From Pilasporangium apinafurcum (lineage: Eukaryota; Oomycota; Peronosporomycetes; Pythiales; Pythiaceae): a stretch of DNA of 64,000 nucleotides. The position numbers and the translations under genes are program-made. Below the pieces are notes generated by a model that was not told the DNA's origin, searched no databases, and worked only from the letters and a program-made list of their open reading frames with translations. Of the stretch, positions 21,408 to 30,942 are shown in pieces (the first letter of the stretch is position 1; each line of letters starts with the position of its first letter). Location: assembly GCA_001600495.1 (NCBI GenBank), contig BCKE01000052.1, positions 88,548-152,547 on the forward strand, in the 5' to 3' direction.

Positions 21408-21935
21408 CAGTATCTTGGAATACCAAATTTCCTCAAAGTACGAGTCTTCGTTCACGACTTGGGTCATGGTTTGTGTGCACCTAAACACCTCGTAAAACGC
21501 TTGGGCTATTTCATCGCAATACCAGTCAACAGCAAAATGCTCATAAACTCGTGCGCTCCTGCCCAGTTCTCCAAGCATGTGATCAACAAAGGATCGATAC
21601 ATAACATAGTCTTTACTGGCAGTCATGCGTCACAAGTCGCCGTCTCCGTTGCCATTCACTTCTAACGCTACCATCTCCACTAGGATCTCTTCCTTCTCGC
21701 CCGGCAATTCGTCTGCTGTCACCACAATTGTGACTCAAAAGCTACCACCATTAGCCATGTACATACCTTCAATACCGACCAGATTGGTTTCGATGCAATA
21801 CTGGATGAACTGGGATGAACACGGCTTGGTTTTCATACTCGAGGTAGAGCAGCGTGCCCTTACGAAAAAACACAATGATATCGTTGACATCACTGGCGTA
21901 ATGTGGAGCATGTATCTCTTTGACAGTGCAGTCAA
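21408..21935 (-). pseudogene. GNAT acetyltransferase pseudogene
   Basis: Minus-strand remains of a GNAT copy most like the next gene upstream (22187-22792). TGA at 21735-21737 sits exactly where the invariant Trp of GGNFW should be (GGSF then stop). A second TGA at 21630-21632 replaces the first Arg of the LRRM motif. A frameshift near 21830 separates the N-terminal piece (AVFIPV) from the DLxxIEGMY piece. The acetyl-CoA loop RxxGxG is no longer recognisable (SFVDHMLGELG). The C-terminal part still ends NEDSYFEEIWYSKIL, like NEDPHYEAVFYSKQL of the intact neighbour. This is ordinary decay of one array member. Confidence 0.85.
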
Positions 21936-22186
21936 ATGGAACTTGTAGATAGAAATGAAGAAGCATGATGGGCGTTTGAATGAGTAATCACTACCTCTTG
22001 TTCCTTGAACTATCTTCTTGGAGGAAGACTGTCGTACTTAAAGCATAGCATGTAATGCCAGCTATCCGCAATAACCATGAAGTATATGATCAGTTGTAAT
22101 GTATTCATCTTACAAAGCCACGTGGACGTAATTTTGTAGCGTATGAGCTGCATATTCATGTGCTCCTTTATTTTCTTTCATTCTTC

Positions 22187-22792
22187 TCATGGCACTATTG
22201 CTTTGAGTTGCTTGGAATAGAAAACCGCTTCATAATGCGGATCTTCGTTGACAACTTCCTTCTTAATGTATTTGTATCCAAACGCCACGTAAAACTCTTG
22301 TGCTTTCTTCATCACCCATCCCGTGGAGAGTGAAACGCTCACATATCCGTTCTCACGTGCCCAGTTCTCTAGATGGGCGACCAGCATCCGCCCAATACCA
22401 TATCGTCGGTAGCCTTCTTTCACGGACATACGTCGCAATTCGCCATCGTCATCGGGTTTTCGTTCAATCGCTATCATTCCGACTATCGTTTCTTTCTTCT
22501 TCTCCTCCACGTCATGCTCGTTCTCATCCGTCTTGACTGTCGCGACCCAAAAGTTCCCACCTGGTGTGATGTACGTGCTTTGAATGTCGCTCAAATCGGT
22601 CTCGATGGAGCGCTTAATGTAAAATTCGATCCCCATCGCGCGATGTTCAGGATAATCACGCATGCCAGCTGTAAAAAGTGCAATGACCTCGTCGAGATCA
22701 CTCGGTTTGTATTGACGGATGCACACTTCCGGTGTTGCAGGGGCTGTGCCGGTGGTGAAGGCGGGGATGGCGGTCGGTTCGATCGGCGGCAT
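22187..22792 (-). CDS. GNAT N-acetyltransferase 6 of the array
   Basis: Single exon, 201 residues. A Pro/Thr/Ala-rich leader of about 25 residues precedes VCIRQYKPSDLDEVIALF. The GGNFWVA strand is followed by a charged loop longer than in the other copies (KTDENEHDVEEKKKE). Motif A ELRRMSVKEGYRRYGIG is the consensus form, and FYVAFGY follows. Ends FYSKQLKAIVP, placing it with copies 7-11, which end in x-K-x-L. It is the last intact member before the S33 insertion. Confidence 0.88.
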   Translation of the reverse strand: MPPIEPTAIPAFTTGTAPATPEVCIRQYKPSDLDEVIALFTAGMRDYPEHRAMGIEFYIKRSIETDLSDIQSTYITPGGNFWVATVKTDENEHDVEEKKKETIVGMIAIERKPDDDGELRRMSVKEGYRRYGIGRMLVAHLENWARENGYVSVSLSTGWVMKKAQEFYVAFGYKYIKKEVVNEDPHYEAVFYSKQLKAIVP

Positions 22793-24025
22793 GACTTACT
22801 GGATTCGTAATCTGTCTCTGGTGTCACTGGAGGAAAACTCGAGAATGAAAGAGGACCAGACATCTGGACGATTGAGAGTGAAGGATAGTGATGCCGTAAT
22901 CAATTGCATCACAATGGCTGGTGAAGGCTAGCGGGGTTGGGATGTGGAGTTGAACGGACTGGTAGTCGTGCATGCTTGGAAATGGATATTGATCGAACAT
23001 GGAACTGTCTATCGTTGATTGGTCTGGTCCATGACGTTGTTTTTCTCACCATTAGCTTACGTGGTCTGATGCGATTGATACTTCGCTAAATTTGCCTATG
23101 GATACGAGCGGACGCGAGAGATAACGACACAATCACCAAATATAAATACTAACATGAAGACTCACACAAGGTGCACAAGCGCGCCAAACTGCTTTTCGTC
23201 TATAGTGTAGTTGGTAATAGGTGGTAGAAGGAATTGATTGCATTGAACATCCCTTTCCATCGACATTGCGCGTCATCCCCGACGCTGAGTGCTTCAAATG
23301 TGATTACTATGTGCAAAACAGCAATGAGTGATATGTCGAAATTGGGCAAATTGTGTTTGGATTTCGTGCCAGTGACTGAACGTCACTATATCGAGTGATT
23401 TGAGGTAGTATAACAATGACAGAAAAACGGCTGACGCTTGGACGCTAGTGCGAAAAGAAACACCCCTTCGAGGAACTGCCTTAATGCATCGAAAGTGGGT
23501 GCAGGCTGCGCAATAGTTCTGTGTGCTTGCTTCGTCCTGCCGTTGGACACACCGGAAGATTATAGGTGCATTTTTCCCCCGCCTAAATACAGTCATCTTC
23601 AGGCACATCTTTCCCATTTGGTAGAAGAGTCGAAAAGGACCCATTATGGAGAGACTATTGATAACAGTAAAGCAGCAACAACGATTGCCAATAGTGTCAC
23701 GATTTTCGACAAATAGCAGACAGTAAAGATGCATCTAGTATCCACACTAGATCTTCCTCTTTGGTGTGCCACTTCTACAGCAGTAATACGATCTAAGTGT
23801 TGGATATAGTCACTTTAAACATCTAGTACCTCATCATCCCCATGGGAAGCGATCTGTTATTAAACGACAGCCACCAGCAAATAATCCACCTCCTCAAAAC
23901 CGGGCTGGCTAGGTCTCTTTAATCCATTTACAATAATCGCTCATTTCCAAATTTGCGCTATCAATCAAACAAGTTTTAAGCATCGTCTTCTCACCTTCAC
24001 TGCCAACTTATTTTAAGTTAACTCC
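22793..24025. other. Intergenic stretch between GNAT 6 and the S33 pseudo-enzyme gene
   Basis: Shared upstream region of two divergent genes. The oomycete initiator at 23939 serves the plus-strand S33 gene. I see no gene; frames at 23294-23734 have no recognisable domain. Confidence 0.5.
23939..23954 (+). promoter_or_regulatory. Oomycete core-promoter initiator (Inr)
   Basis: GCTCATTTCCAAATTT matches every position of the published oomycete initiator consensus GCTCATTYYNCAWTTT. It lies 72 bp before the ATG at 24026, a normal distance for a transcription start. Confidence 0.85.
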
Positions 24026-25765
24026 ATGCATTTTCCTCGCCATCTCTTCGCTCTTACCTCATGTCTCGTGTTCGCGCCTGTGGTACACAGTCAAGACGAT
24101 ATCGTGGGGTTGAACGGCTGGTATGCTTGCTCTGACAGCACGCTCATCAGGGGCGCCTATCTTTTCGATAGCCACGAGTGTGCTCAGTTCACGGTGCCGC
24201 TCTGTCATCCAGGAGTATGCGATGACCCAGAGAACCACACAATCGAGGTTTTCGTCAAGCGTCTTCGTGCGATCGATGATCCAGACAACAAGCCGAATGT
24301 CTGGTTCCTCCCCAATGGCCTGGGTCTCGCGTCCTACTACATGGAGCCGCTCATGGAGCTCACATCGATGGATATGAATGACAAGATCAACGTCTACACA
24401 TTCGACTATCGCGGCACGGGGAGGAGTAATTTGCTGTCTTGCGTGGCTGCTCAAGCCGGCGCAGGCGGCTCTCCTGGCCGAGCCACCATCGAGCCAAGTG
24501 AGGTGCCTGACTGCGCGATGGATTTATTTAGGCGATATGGAGGCGATGAGAACAAGTTGGCGGCGTTTTCTGTCACCAGCGCGGCGTTGGATCTCAAGCA
24601 TTTCATCTCCACGTACCAGGCCAATTCCAAAGTGTTTGTCTATGGCTACGACTACGCTTCGTACATGGCAGAGCGACTGATGCATTTGGCAACACCTGAA
24701 ATTGTTGGATATGTGCTGGATAGCGTCCGTACGACTTCAGGGTCCGATGAAGCTAACTTCCCATACTATTCGAAATGGGACGTCGATTTCGATGAAGTTG
24801 CACGTGATTTCCTAGGGAAATGTGCTGAAGATGTGATATGTAATTCTCATTTTACCGACCAAAGTCTTTCCACAACGCTGCAACAGCTTTTCGTGAACAT
24901 GGATGCTGATCCATTCACCATGTGTGCTTCTACTCTGACTATGTGGTTCAGTGAACCACGATTGCCATCTGATGTGCTTCGACACACACTCGGCTCTCTA
25001 ATCCAAGAGATGGAAGGACGTGCGCTGATTCCTGCGCTGGTTTATCGCCTTGACCGGTGTGATGACAATGACGTGGAAGTGCTGACGCATTTCTTCGGAA
25101 CGTTTTATGACTCATCCAAAGAGGTATTCGGATCCGAAGAAGATGGCTATACATCCATGCTCCTGAAGCAATTGATCATATATTCGGAAATATGGGAAAC
25201 ACCGACGCCAAGCACTGCAACCATGCAAGAGCGTTGGAATTCGACACTTATGTCGTACAACTGGACGGATCAAGTGAATGTAGCAGGCTATTGTGCGTTC
25301 ACCCAAGAGCAATCTGCTGCGTGCGAAGACGCGTATGCATTTACTACGGAGCATCCGATCAAGTACATGAAGGATCAGTATTGGAACGTTGCTGCTAAAA
25401 TCCCGAGTAATGTAAGCGTGCTATTGCTGAGCGGGAAATTGGACGCGTGGGCTCCCTACAAGTACGCCGAATCTTTGTATGATGCGCTCGAAAGCGACAA
25501 TAAAGCGCTCATTACTTTTGACAACGCCTCGAGTTTTATTTTGGTGAGCACACCGATCAACTCGACGGACAAACTGGTTCCGACTTGTGGTCGGAATCTG
25601 TTCCACTCGTACCTGGAAAACGGTGGTGATCTCTCGCAACTGGATACATCGTGTGTCGATCAAGTGCTTCCGCTCACGTTTAATGTGACGGCGGATGTTG
25701 CAATGAGCTACATGGGGACGGAAGATATCTACGACGGCAAGTACAATGGCACGTTGGATTATTAA
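24026..25765 (+). CDS. Secreted S33-like protein without catalytic Ser/His (pseudo-enzyme)
   Basis: Single exon, 579 residues. A signal peptide (about residues 1-22, ending VVHS) is followed by the same cysteine-rich lead-in as the active paralogue (PLCHPGVCDD), YRGTGRS and the hydrolase core. The nucleophile elbow reads GYDYA, with Asp209 instead of Ser. The Asp of KLDAWAP is kept, but the His-bearing loop is FDNASSF with no His. Glycosylation sites and the fold-defining cysteines persist, and the frame is open throughout, so it is maintained as a protein. It ends at DGKYNGTLDY, just where the others continue into a membrane anchor, so it should be a soluble secreted protein. The intron found in both paralogues is absent. 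It may act as a decoy, binding or storage protein; that is inference. Confidence 0.85.
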   Translation: MHFPRHLFALTSCLVFAPVVHSQDDIVGLNGWYACSDSTLIRGAYLFDSHECAQFTVPLCHPGVCDDPENHTIEVFVKRLRAIDDPDNKPNVWFLPNGLGLASYYMEPLMELTSMDMNDKINVYTFDYRGTGRSNLLSCVAAQAGAGGSPGRATIEPSEVPDCAMDLFRRYGGDENKLAAFSVTSAALDLKHFISTYQANSKVFVYGYDYASYMAERLMHLATPEIVGYVLDSVRTTSGSDEANFPYYSKWDVDFDEVARDFLGKCAEDVICNSHFTDQSLSTTLQQLFVNMDADPFTMCASTLTMWFSEPRLPSDVLRHTLGSLIQEMEGRALIPALVYRLDRCDDNDVEVLTHFFGTFYDSSKEVFGSEEDGYTSMLLKQLIIYSEIWETPTPSTATMQERWNSTLMSYNWTDQVNVAGYCAFTQEQSAACEDAYAFTTEHPIKYMKDQYWNVAAKIPSNVSVLLLSGKLDAWAPYKYAESLYDALESDNKALITFDNASSFILVSTPINSTDKLVPTCGRNLFHSYLENGGDLSQLDTSCVDQVLPLTFNVTADVAMSYMGTEDIYDGKYNGTLDY

Positions 25766-26579
25766 GAATCAAATCCATAATAGTATAGACTATATTATGG
25801 AATGGGTTTTGCTGAATGGCAGCCAGTGTGTTACATCCGTAAATTCATGAGAAATGATTGATCACTCCAGTTTTTCATCATGCGATCTGGTCTATCATAA
25901 TTTAGTTTTTCCTGTGGCTCAAAAATTGTATACATCAAGTGCTCATGAGCGACAACAAAAACGTACAGATCGTGTCTAAGTGTGTCATGTTGATTATTTT
26001 TGCGGCGACGTCAGTATCACCAAGAAAGGTTAAAAACGCCAAATGCGACTTTTACGTTGCCCTTACTGATCATAAACGTGCAAAATAGTAGTGATGGTCG
26101 AAAGTGAACAAAATCTTGTCTAGTTTCGATGCCTTCGAAATTTCATGAGCGATGACCCAGGTTGGGTTAGTTGTTTTGACATGGATGGTTAGTAACATAG
26201 ACAGTCATAACTGCAGGTCATCTCTTCAAAGCAACCTAATCCAATCCCTTTAACTCATTTCCAGCAACAGCTCATTTCCACATTTGCGTTCTCAACCGAA
26301 CAAGCTTCAAGTCTCACCTTCACAGTATCTGTAGCCTACTAATGAGTCAATTTCATGCACCTTCCTCACCATCCCTTCACACTTGTCTCAGCTCTTGTTC
26401 GCGTCAATTGCCCATCTCAAGACAACAGTGCAGGTAAAAAACAAAACCCATTTCAACATTTTTTATTTTATCCAGTGGAGATATATATTTGGTTTTATTA
26501 TGAAATGCAACACTTCAACATTGCGTGATTTTTGCTGATTCGGAACTCAATCCTATGCCCCAATCAACAATTATGCGCT
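25766..26579. other. Intergenic stretch holding a truncated S33 relic
   Basis: Downstream flank of the S33 pseudo-enzyme gene. It holds the partial duplicate of that gene's 5' end at 26200-26440, listed separately, and no other recognised element. Confidence 0.5.
26200..26440 (+). pseudogene. Truncated duplicate of the S33 gene 5' end (promoter plus about 28 codons)
   Basis: The stretch repeats the promoter and first codons of the gene at 24026: TTTAACTCATTTCC-type leader, a second initiator GCTCATTTCCACATTT at 26270-26285, a similar 5' leader, then an ATG at 26355. The encoded start, MHLPHHPFTLVSALV and then SQDN, parallels MHFPRHLFALTSCLV and SQDD of the intact gene. Similarity stops after about 28 codons and the frame ends soon after. 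A tandem copy was made and its body lost. Confidence 0.8.
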
Positions 26580-27140
26580 TTAGAGCTCTTTGGCGTAGTA
26601 TGTTGTTCTATAAAATGGCTCCATAGGATAAACGCCGAACTTGGTGTGTGTATATCCACATGATTCGTAAAAGTATTGTGCTTGTTTCATCACTTCGCCC
26701 GTCGCCAGCCACACGCGTACAATCCCGTGAGATTTCGCCCAGTCTTCTAAGCACGCGATCAGTAAACGACCGATACCGTAACCTCTGTAGCCACTCTTGA
26801 CAAACATCCGTCGTATTTCACCCTCACATCCAGGTTTTGCTTCCAAGCCGATCATTCCAACGATGGTGCTCTTCTTTTTGTTATCTTCTTCCAAAGTGGC
26901 AACCCAAAAGTTTCCACCATTCTTCTGATAGGTGCCTTCGATATCGCTCAAATCGCTTCTAATGGCGTAATTAATAACATCACGCAGTATATGATCGATC
27001 ATCTCTGGGCTCTTGTGCTCGGGATAACTCAAGAATCCCTCGATAAAGATTGCAATTACTTCTAGCAAGTCTTCGGACTGAATGGGGCGAATTGTGACAC
27101 GACTGTTTGTTCTGGAGGGTGAAGATTCGCGTGGCGACAT
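26580..27140 (-). CDS. GNAT N-acetyltransferase 7 of the array
   Basis: Single exon. The frame opens at 27233 (217 codons), but a start at 27140 (MSPRESS) gives 186 residues and aligns with copy 8, whose leader is alike. VTIRPIQSEDLLEVIAIF, then SDLSDIEGTY, GGNFWVA, and motif A EIRRMFVKSGYRGYGIG, where Arg-Gly replaces Arg-Arg. Ends YYAKEL. Nearest relative is copy 8 (same RPIQxEDL, same RMFVxSGYRG). Confidence 0.86.
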   Translation of the reverse strand: MSPRESSPSRTNSRVTIRPIQSEDLLEVIAIFIEGFLSYPEHKSPEMIDHILRDVINYAIRSDLSDIEGTYQKNGGNFWVATLEEDNKKKSTIVGMIGLEAKPGCEGEIRRMFVKSGYRGYGIGRLLIACLEDWAKSHGIVRVWLATGEVMKQAQYFYESCGYTHTKFGVYPMEPFYRTTYYAKEL

Positions 27141-28239
27141 GGTCGAAGTAGCTGGCTGGTATGTCTTTAGAGGTACAAGGTAAGAATCAAAGTATGTTGC
27201 TTGGATCATTGTGAATATGGTAAAAAGGAGCATTGGTGACCGGTTTTATCTGAAGCAACTATTTCGGTTTTTATGGACAATGTTTTGGTAATCGAGTGTT
27301 TGGATGAGTTATAAAACCCATTTGGGTAAAAAAATATATTGAGTTTTATCCAAATTAATCTGGCTCTATACTGGGTTATTAAATCGTCTTGGATTTGCGC
27401 TAACTCCTCTACACTTTGCTACAAGTAGTCCAACGATGACCTCGCTAGTCAACAACAACGATCCTTTTGCTTTCTAGATGCCTTATCCTGTGCCAATTAG
27501 CTTTGAGGAGTATCCTTCGATTTATACGCCATGTACCATAGCGGATGTGAAAGCGGCAGTGAAGGTTGGTGACTGTGAACGGAAATATAGAGATCAACAC
27601 AAAAGGACAAGGCCATAGATCATATATATTCATAATGGATCCAACAAACGTGTCGGATCATCTAAATGATAAATGCATCGCCTCCTGTAGGTGATAGATA
27701 GACTTGGATTGAGCGATACTTCTTGAATAATACGTGTGCTATTGTGGGCATAAATGTCTGTAGTTATCTATGACTGATGTTCTAGCCTTGATAGAGATTA
27801 TCATCACGCTACATAGATGACCTTTTTCCTAGCTATTCAGCGTTGTATCAGGTCCATCATGTAAAATGATTGAGCGAAGGTGGAGATTGGCATGTGCTTG
27901 CCAGCAGAAAATTCGACTTCGTCGTCGACTATCAAGGTTGAGGACCAGCAAGGAGATGAGCAGCCATTTTTTACTCCAATTGGCGAACAGAGCCAGTCGT
28001 TCACTTGATTACGGTACCGGCGCACTGTGCTGGGTTGGTCTATATGGTTACGCTCATTCTTCGCCATTGCGGCTCTTCCACATCAACGAAAGACACAAAT
28101 GGCACGACGAATATAGTTAGCGATTGTTCAGTTAATGTCGATATTACAGCCGAGCTTGTAGTTATTGGTAGAACAGCACAACGATACAAGGACAGATCTC
28201 ATTACTCTTATAATATATGAATATCTACTCTTACTCATC
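27141..28239. other. Intergenic stretch between GNAT 7 and GNAT 8
   Basis: About 1.1 kb, AT-rich, with a diverged copy of the upstream element at 27297-27319. A plus-strand fragment at 27436-27619 reads as peptide with one in-frame TAG (PYPVPISFEEYPSIYTP after the stop), perhaps a relic of an unidentified gene. Nothing else recognised. Confidence 0.4.
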
Positions 28240-28797
28240 TCATAGCTGCTTGGTGAAATACATCGTCTCATAGAGTGGATCTTTCGAGATCAACTCGCAC
28301 CTGGTTGGTGTGTATCCAAGCGACGCATAGAAGTTTTGCGCTGGCTTCATCCGCTTCCCCGTGGAGAGCCACACAGTGTTGAAGCCATTGGCCTTCGCCC
28401 ATGCCTCGAGGTTGTTGACAAGCAAACGACCGATGCCGAAACCTCTATAGCCACTCTGGACAAACATTCTCCGCAATTCACCCTCACCCTCAGATTTCTG
28501 TTCCAGACCAACGATCCCAACGATCTTCTCTGGTTGGTCCTCCTCCGAGAGGGTCGCGACCCAAAAATTGCCCCCAGGAGCTTTGTATGTGGTTTCGATA
28601 TTACCCAAGTCGGTCTTAATAGCATGTTCGATGATGTCATACTGGACGAAATTGATAATATGTGGTTCATTGTGCTCTGGGTAGGAAAGTACGCCGGACT
28701 TGAAAACAGCGATGGCGTCTTCCAGATCCTCTGGTTGGATTGGTCGCACATTGACGCGAGATGACATATTTGAGGTTGACGAAACGTTTGGGGGCAT
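28240..28797 (-). CDS. GNAT N-acetyltransferase 8 of the array
   Basis: Single exon, 185 residues. VNVRPIQPEDLEDAIAVF, TDLGNIETTY, GGNFWVA, IVGIVGLE, then motif A ELRRMFVQSGYRGFGIGRLL and FYASLGY. Ends YFTKQL. Paired with copy 7 by the RMFV and YRG changes. A well-conserved 57-bp upstream element (28932-28988) lies 135 bp before the start codon and is nearly identical to one upstream of copy 9. Confidence 0.88.
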   Translation of the reverse strand: MPPNVSSTSNMSSRVNVRPIQPEDLEDAIAVFKSGVLSYPEHNEPHIINFVQYDIIEHAIKTDLGNIETTYKAPGGNFWVATLSEEDQPEKIVGIVGLEQKSEGEGELRRMFVQSGYRGFGIGRLLVNNLEAWAKANGFNTVWLSTGKRMKPAQNFYASLGYTPTRCELISKDPLYETMYFTKQL

Positions 28798-29491
28798 GGC
28801 AAATGATGTAGAACCGCTTGATTGGTTGGTTATTTGTCTGTGATTCTTTTGTTTTGCGTTTGCTCGGGAAAATCTTGGAGTGTGGCATTGAATCCATCTT
28901 ACTCTGAAGTTGTGTCTCTTTAGGCGATGCGCAATCCGGTTTTAACGGACTTCATCGTAATCTTGCGTTTGGATGAGCACTAAAACCCGAAACGAAGGAT
29001 GGGTCTCAATATAAAAATCCGGCTTGTAATTGGGTTTAATAAATAAAAAAAGTACCGGAACACTAACGGCTATTGATATGCAACGATTGGCACACTACGC
29101 TGATTCATTGACAGTTTGATCCTGCGCGGATGCATTCGGCTGGCGTATTCAGCCCAAACGAACTTACTCCTTTGGTATTGCTGGGTCTCCATGTTGTCGT
29201 GTTAATTTGCTAGTAGTTGTTTTGTAGCATCTTTCATAGCTATTCGTTCGTTCACAACTATGGTGGCATCATGTGTTCATCGACAACGTAGGCCAGATTT
29301 ATCCAACGAAGCGTCATCAGATTCGCCCAGCTGCATCGATTTGGTTTATAGTGCTATCTGCCCTAATAATGCAACAATAATTTCAGATACCATGAACCAT
29401 AGTTTATCGATACATCCATTACGTGAACCAAGCAGGATGAACAGAAATGCATTTTAAAAAAAGGTATTCAATGAAAACCTGGATGCATGCT
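28798..29491. other. Intergenic stretch between GNAT 8 and GNAT 9
   Basis: Contains the upstream element at 28932-28988 and AT-rich sequence with TTGGGTTTAATAAA near 29030. No gene recognised. Confidence 0.45.
28932..28988 (-). repeat. Conserved upstream element of the GNAT array, copy A
   Basis: 57 bp that differ at only two positions from 30116-30172; weaker similarity continues about 15 bp further out (CTTTAGGCGATGCG against CTCTAGGAGACGTA). Both copies sit just upstream of a GNAT start codon, while the coding regions have diverged far more, so this may be a retained control element or a recent conversion tract. A shorter relative, TGTTTGGATGAG with TAAAACCC, is at 27297-27319 before copy 7. 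Confidence 0.75.
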
Positions 29492-30025
29492 CTATACGCT
29501 TCCAAATGATTTCTTGAAATAGACAGTCGCCCACTCATCTTCGGTTACTGCAGACTCGGTCTTCACCTTCGTATACCCAGACCTCAGGTAAAACCGACAC
29601 GTATCGACGACTTCCGCTCCTGTAGAAAGCACGATCGCATGAAAACCATGGGTGACGGCCCAGTCTTCCAAGTGTGTGATCAGCTGATGGCCAATACCAA
29701 AGCGTCGATAACCGTCTTTCACCGCCATGCGTCGCAGTTCACCTTCGCCACTTTGTCCTCTCGGTTCAAGGCCAACAGACCCCACGACCACCTCTTCACC
29801 ATTTTCGACGACAGTAGCGACCCAGAAATTCCCACCAGTTTCCATATATGTACCATCAACATCACCCAAATCCATTTCGAGGCTTTTCTGAATTGAATGC
29901 ACCCGGTCGAGATGGTTTTGATGCTCGGGATGCTGCAACCACCCGTTCACAACCAGATCGAAGACACTTTGGTGGTCTTTGGATCGATACTGACGGATAC
30001 ACACACTATCTAAGGAAGCAACCAT
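29492..30025 (-). CDS. GNAT N-acetyltransferase 9 of the array
   Basis: Single exon, 177 residues, short leader (VASLDSVCIRQY). MDLGDVDGTY, GGNFWVA, VVGSVGLE, motif A ELRRMAVKDGYRRFGIG, and FYLRSGY. Ends YFKKSFGSV. The most diverged C-terminus of its subgroup. An upstream element nearly identical to that of copy 8 lies 91 bp before its ATG. Confidence 0.87.
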   Translation of the reverse strand: MVASLDSVCIRQYRSKDHQSVFDLVVNGWLQHPEHQNHLDRVHSIQKSLEMDLGDVDGTYMETGGNFWVATVVENGEEVVVGSVGLEPRGQSGEGELRRMAVKDGYRRFGIGHQLITHLEDWAVTHGFHAIVLSTGAEVVDTCRFYLRSGYTKVKTESAVTEDEWATVYFKKSFGSV

Positions 30026-30942
30026 TGCGGATGGAACGTTACTTGAGTTACTCAGAAAGAATTATATCCATTCATCGCATATATGTGAACGGATTATCCT
30101 GCTCTAGGAGACGTACAATCCGGTTTTAACGGGCTTCATCGTAATCTTGCGTTTGGATGAGCATTAAAACCCAAAGAAAAAATGATTTTTAACAAGCAAT
30201 CCGCAAGTCAAGGGAGCCAAAAACAGCCTAATTCTTAGGTTGGCCAAAATCCAAAAAATCCGCTATTCGTGCTCTACGAAAATGTGTGGCAGTTCGAAAC
30301 AGATCCGTCCAAGAAAACTTGTTTCCCGTGATTATTATCCAAGTCGTAGCATCCAGAGAGGAGAACTGGTACGACAAAATTTGCATTTTCTGTCAGATGG
30401 TCATCGATTTTGCGATTCTCAAGGTCGTTCAGAACATAAAAAATACCACAATACCATTTTTGTCCAATGATATACTCTGTAGCACATAGTATGGAACTCA
30501 AGTGCTGAAGAGTGGCTTAAGACACCAACAGTATTGCACCAATAACTCGAAGATTGCCGCCAAATTACTTGGACGACAAACACTCTTGACAATATTAGAG
30601 CTCATTTTATTCAATATGGTTAGGGTAAATGACATATATGAAACGAATTATGAATCAAAAGAAATAAAAACGATGACCATCAAGCTAAAACAATGCCAAA
30701 ATGGAAGCGAATACTCATCTTTGACTGCTAATTACTCGACAACCACTAGTTCGATTTGAACGCTGTTTGCTTTGTTCATCATTACAAATAAAAAACTATC
30801 CTATGCCAAAATATTATGTGCTAAAAGGCAGTTGCGGATTTTTTGAGTTTAGGAAAACAACTGAAAACTGGCACCGTTGGCTCGCGGATTGCTTGTTAAT
30901 ATAAAATCCAGTTGTATGCAATGGATTAAAATATTAAAAAAT
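30026..30942. other. Intergenic stretch between GNAT 9 and GNAT 10
   Basis: About 0.9 kb, strongly AT-rich, with the upstream element at 30116-30172. Several short frames on both strands overlap each other and show no domain. No gene recognised. Confidence 0.45.
30116..30172 (-). repeat. Conserved upstream element of the GNAT array, copy B
   Basis: Near-identical partner of 28932-28988 (55 of 57 positions by eye), including the CAATCCGGTTTTAACGG and CGTAATCTTGCGTTTGG blocks. It lies 91 bp upstream of the start codon of GNAT 9. Confidence 0.75.

Noticed and set aside
21630-21737. TGA possibly read as Trp (alternative code)
   Set aside because: Only one of two TGA codons is at a Trp site, a frameshift is present, and all other genes use TGG for Trp and tolerate no internal TGA.
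27436-27619. Plus-strand peptide with PYPVPISFEEYPSIYTP
   Set aside because: One in-frame stop and no identified family; kept only as a remark in the spacer entry.
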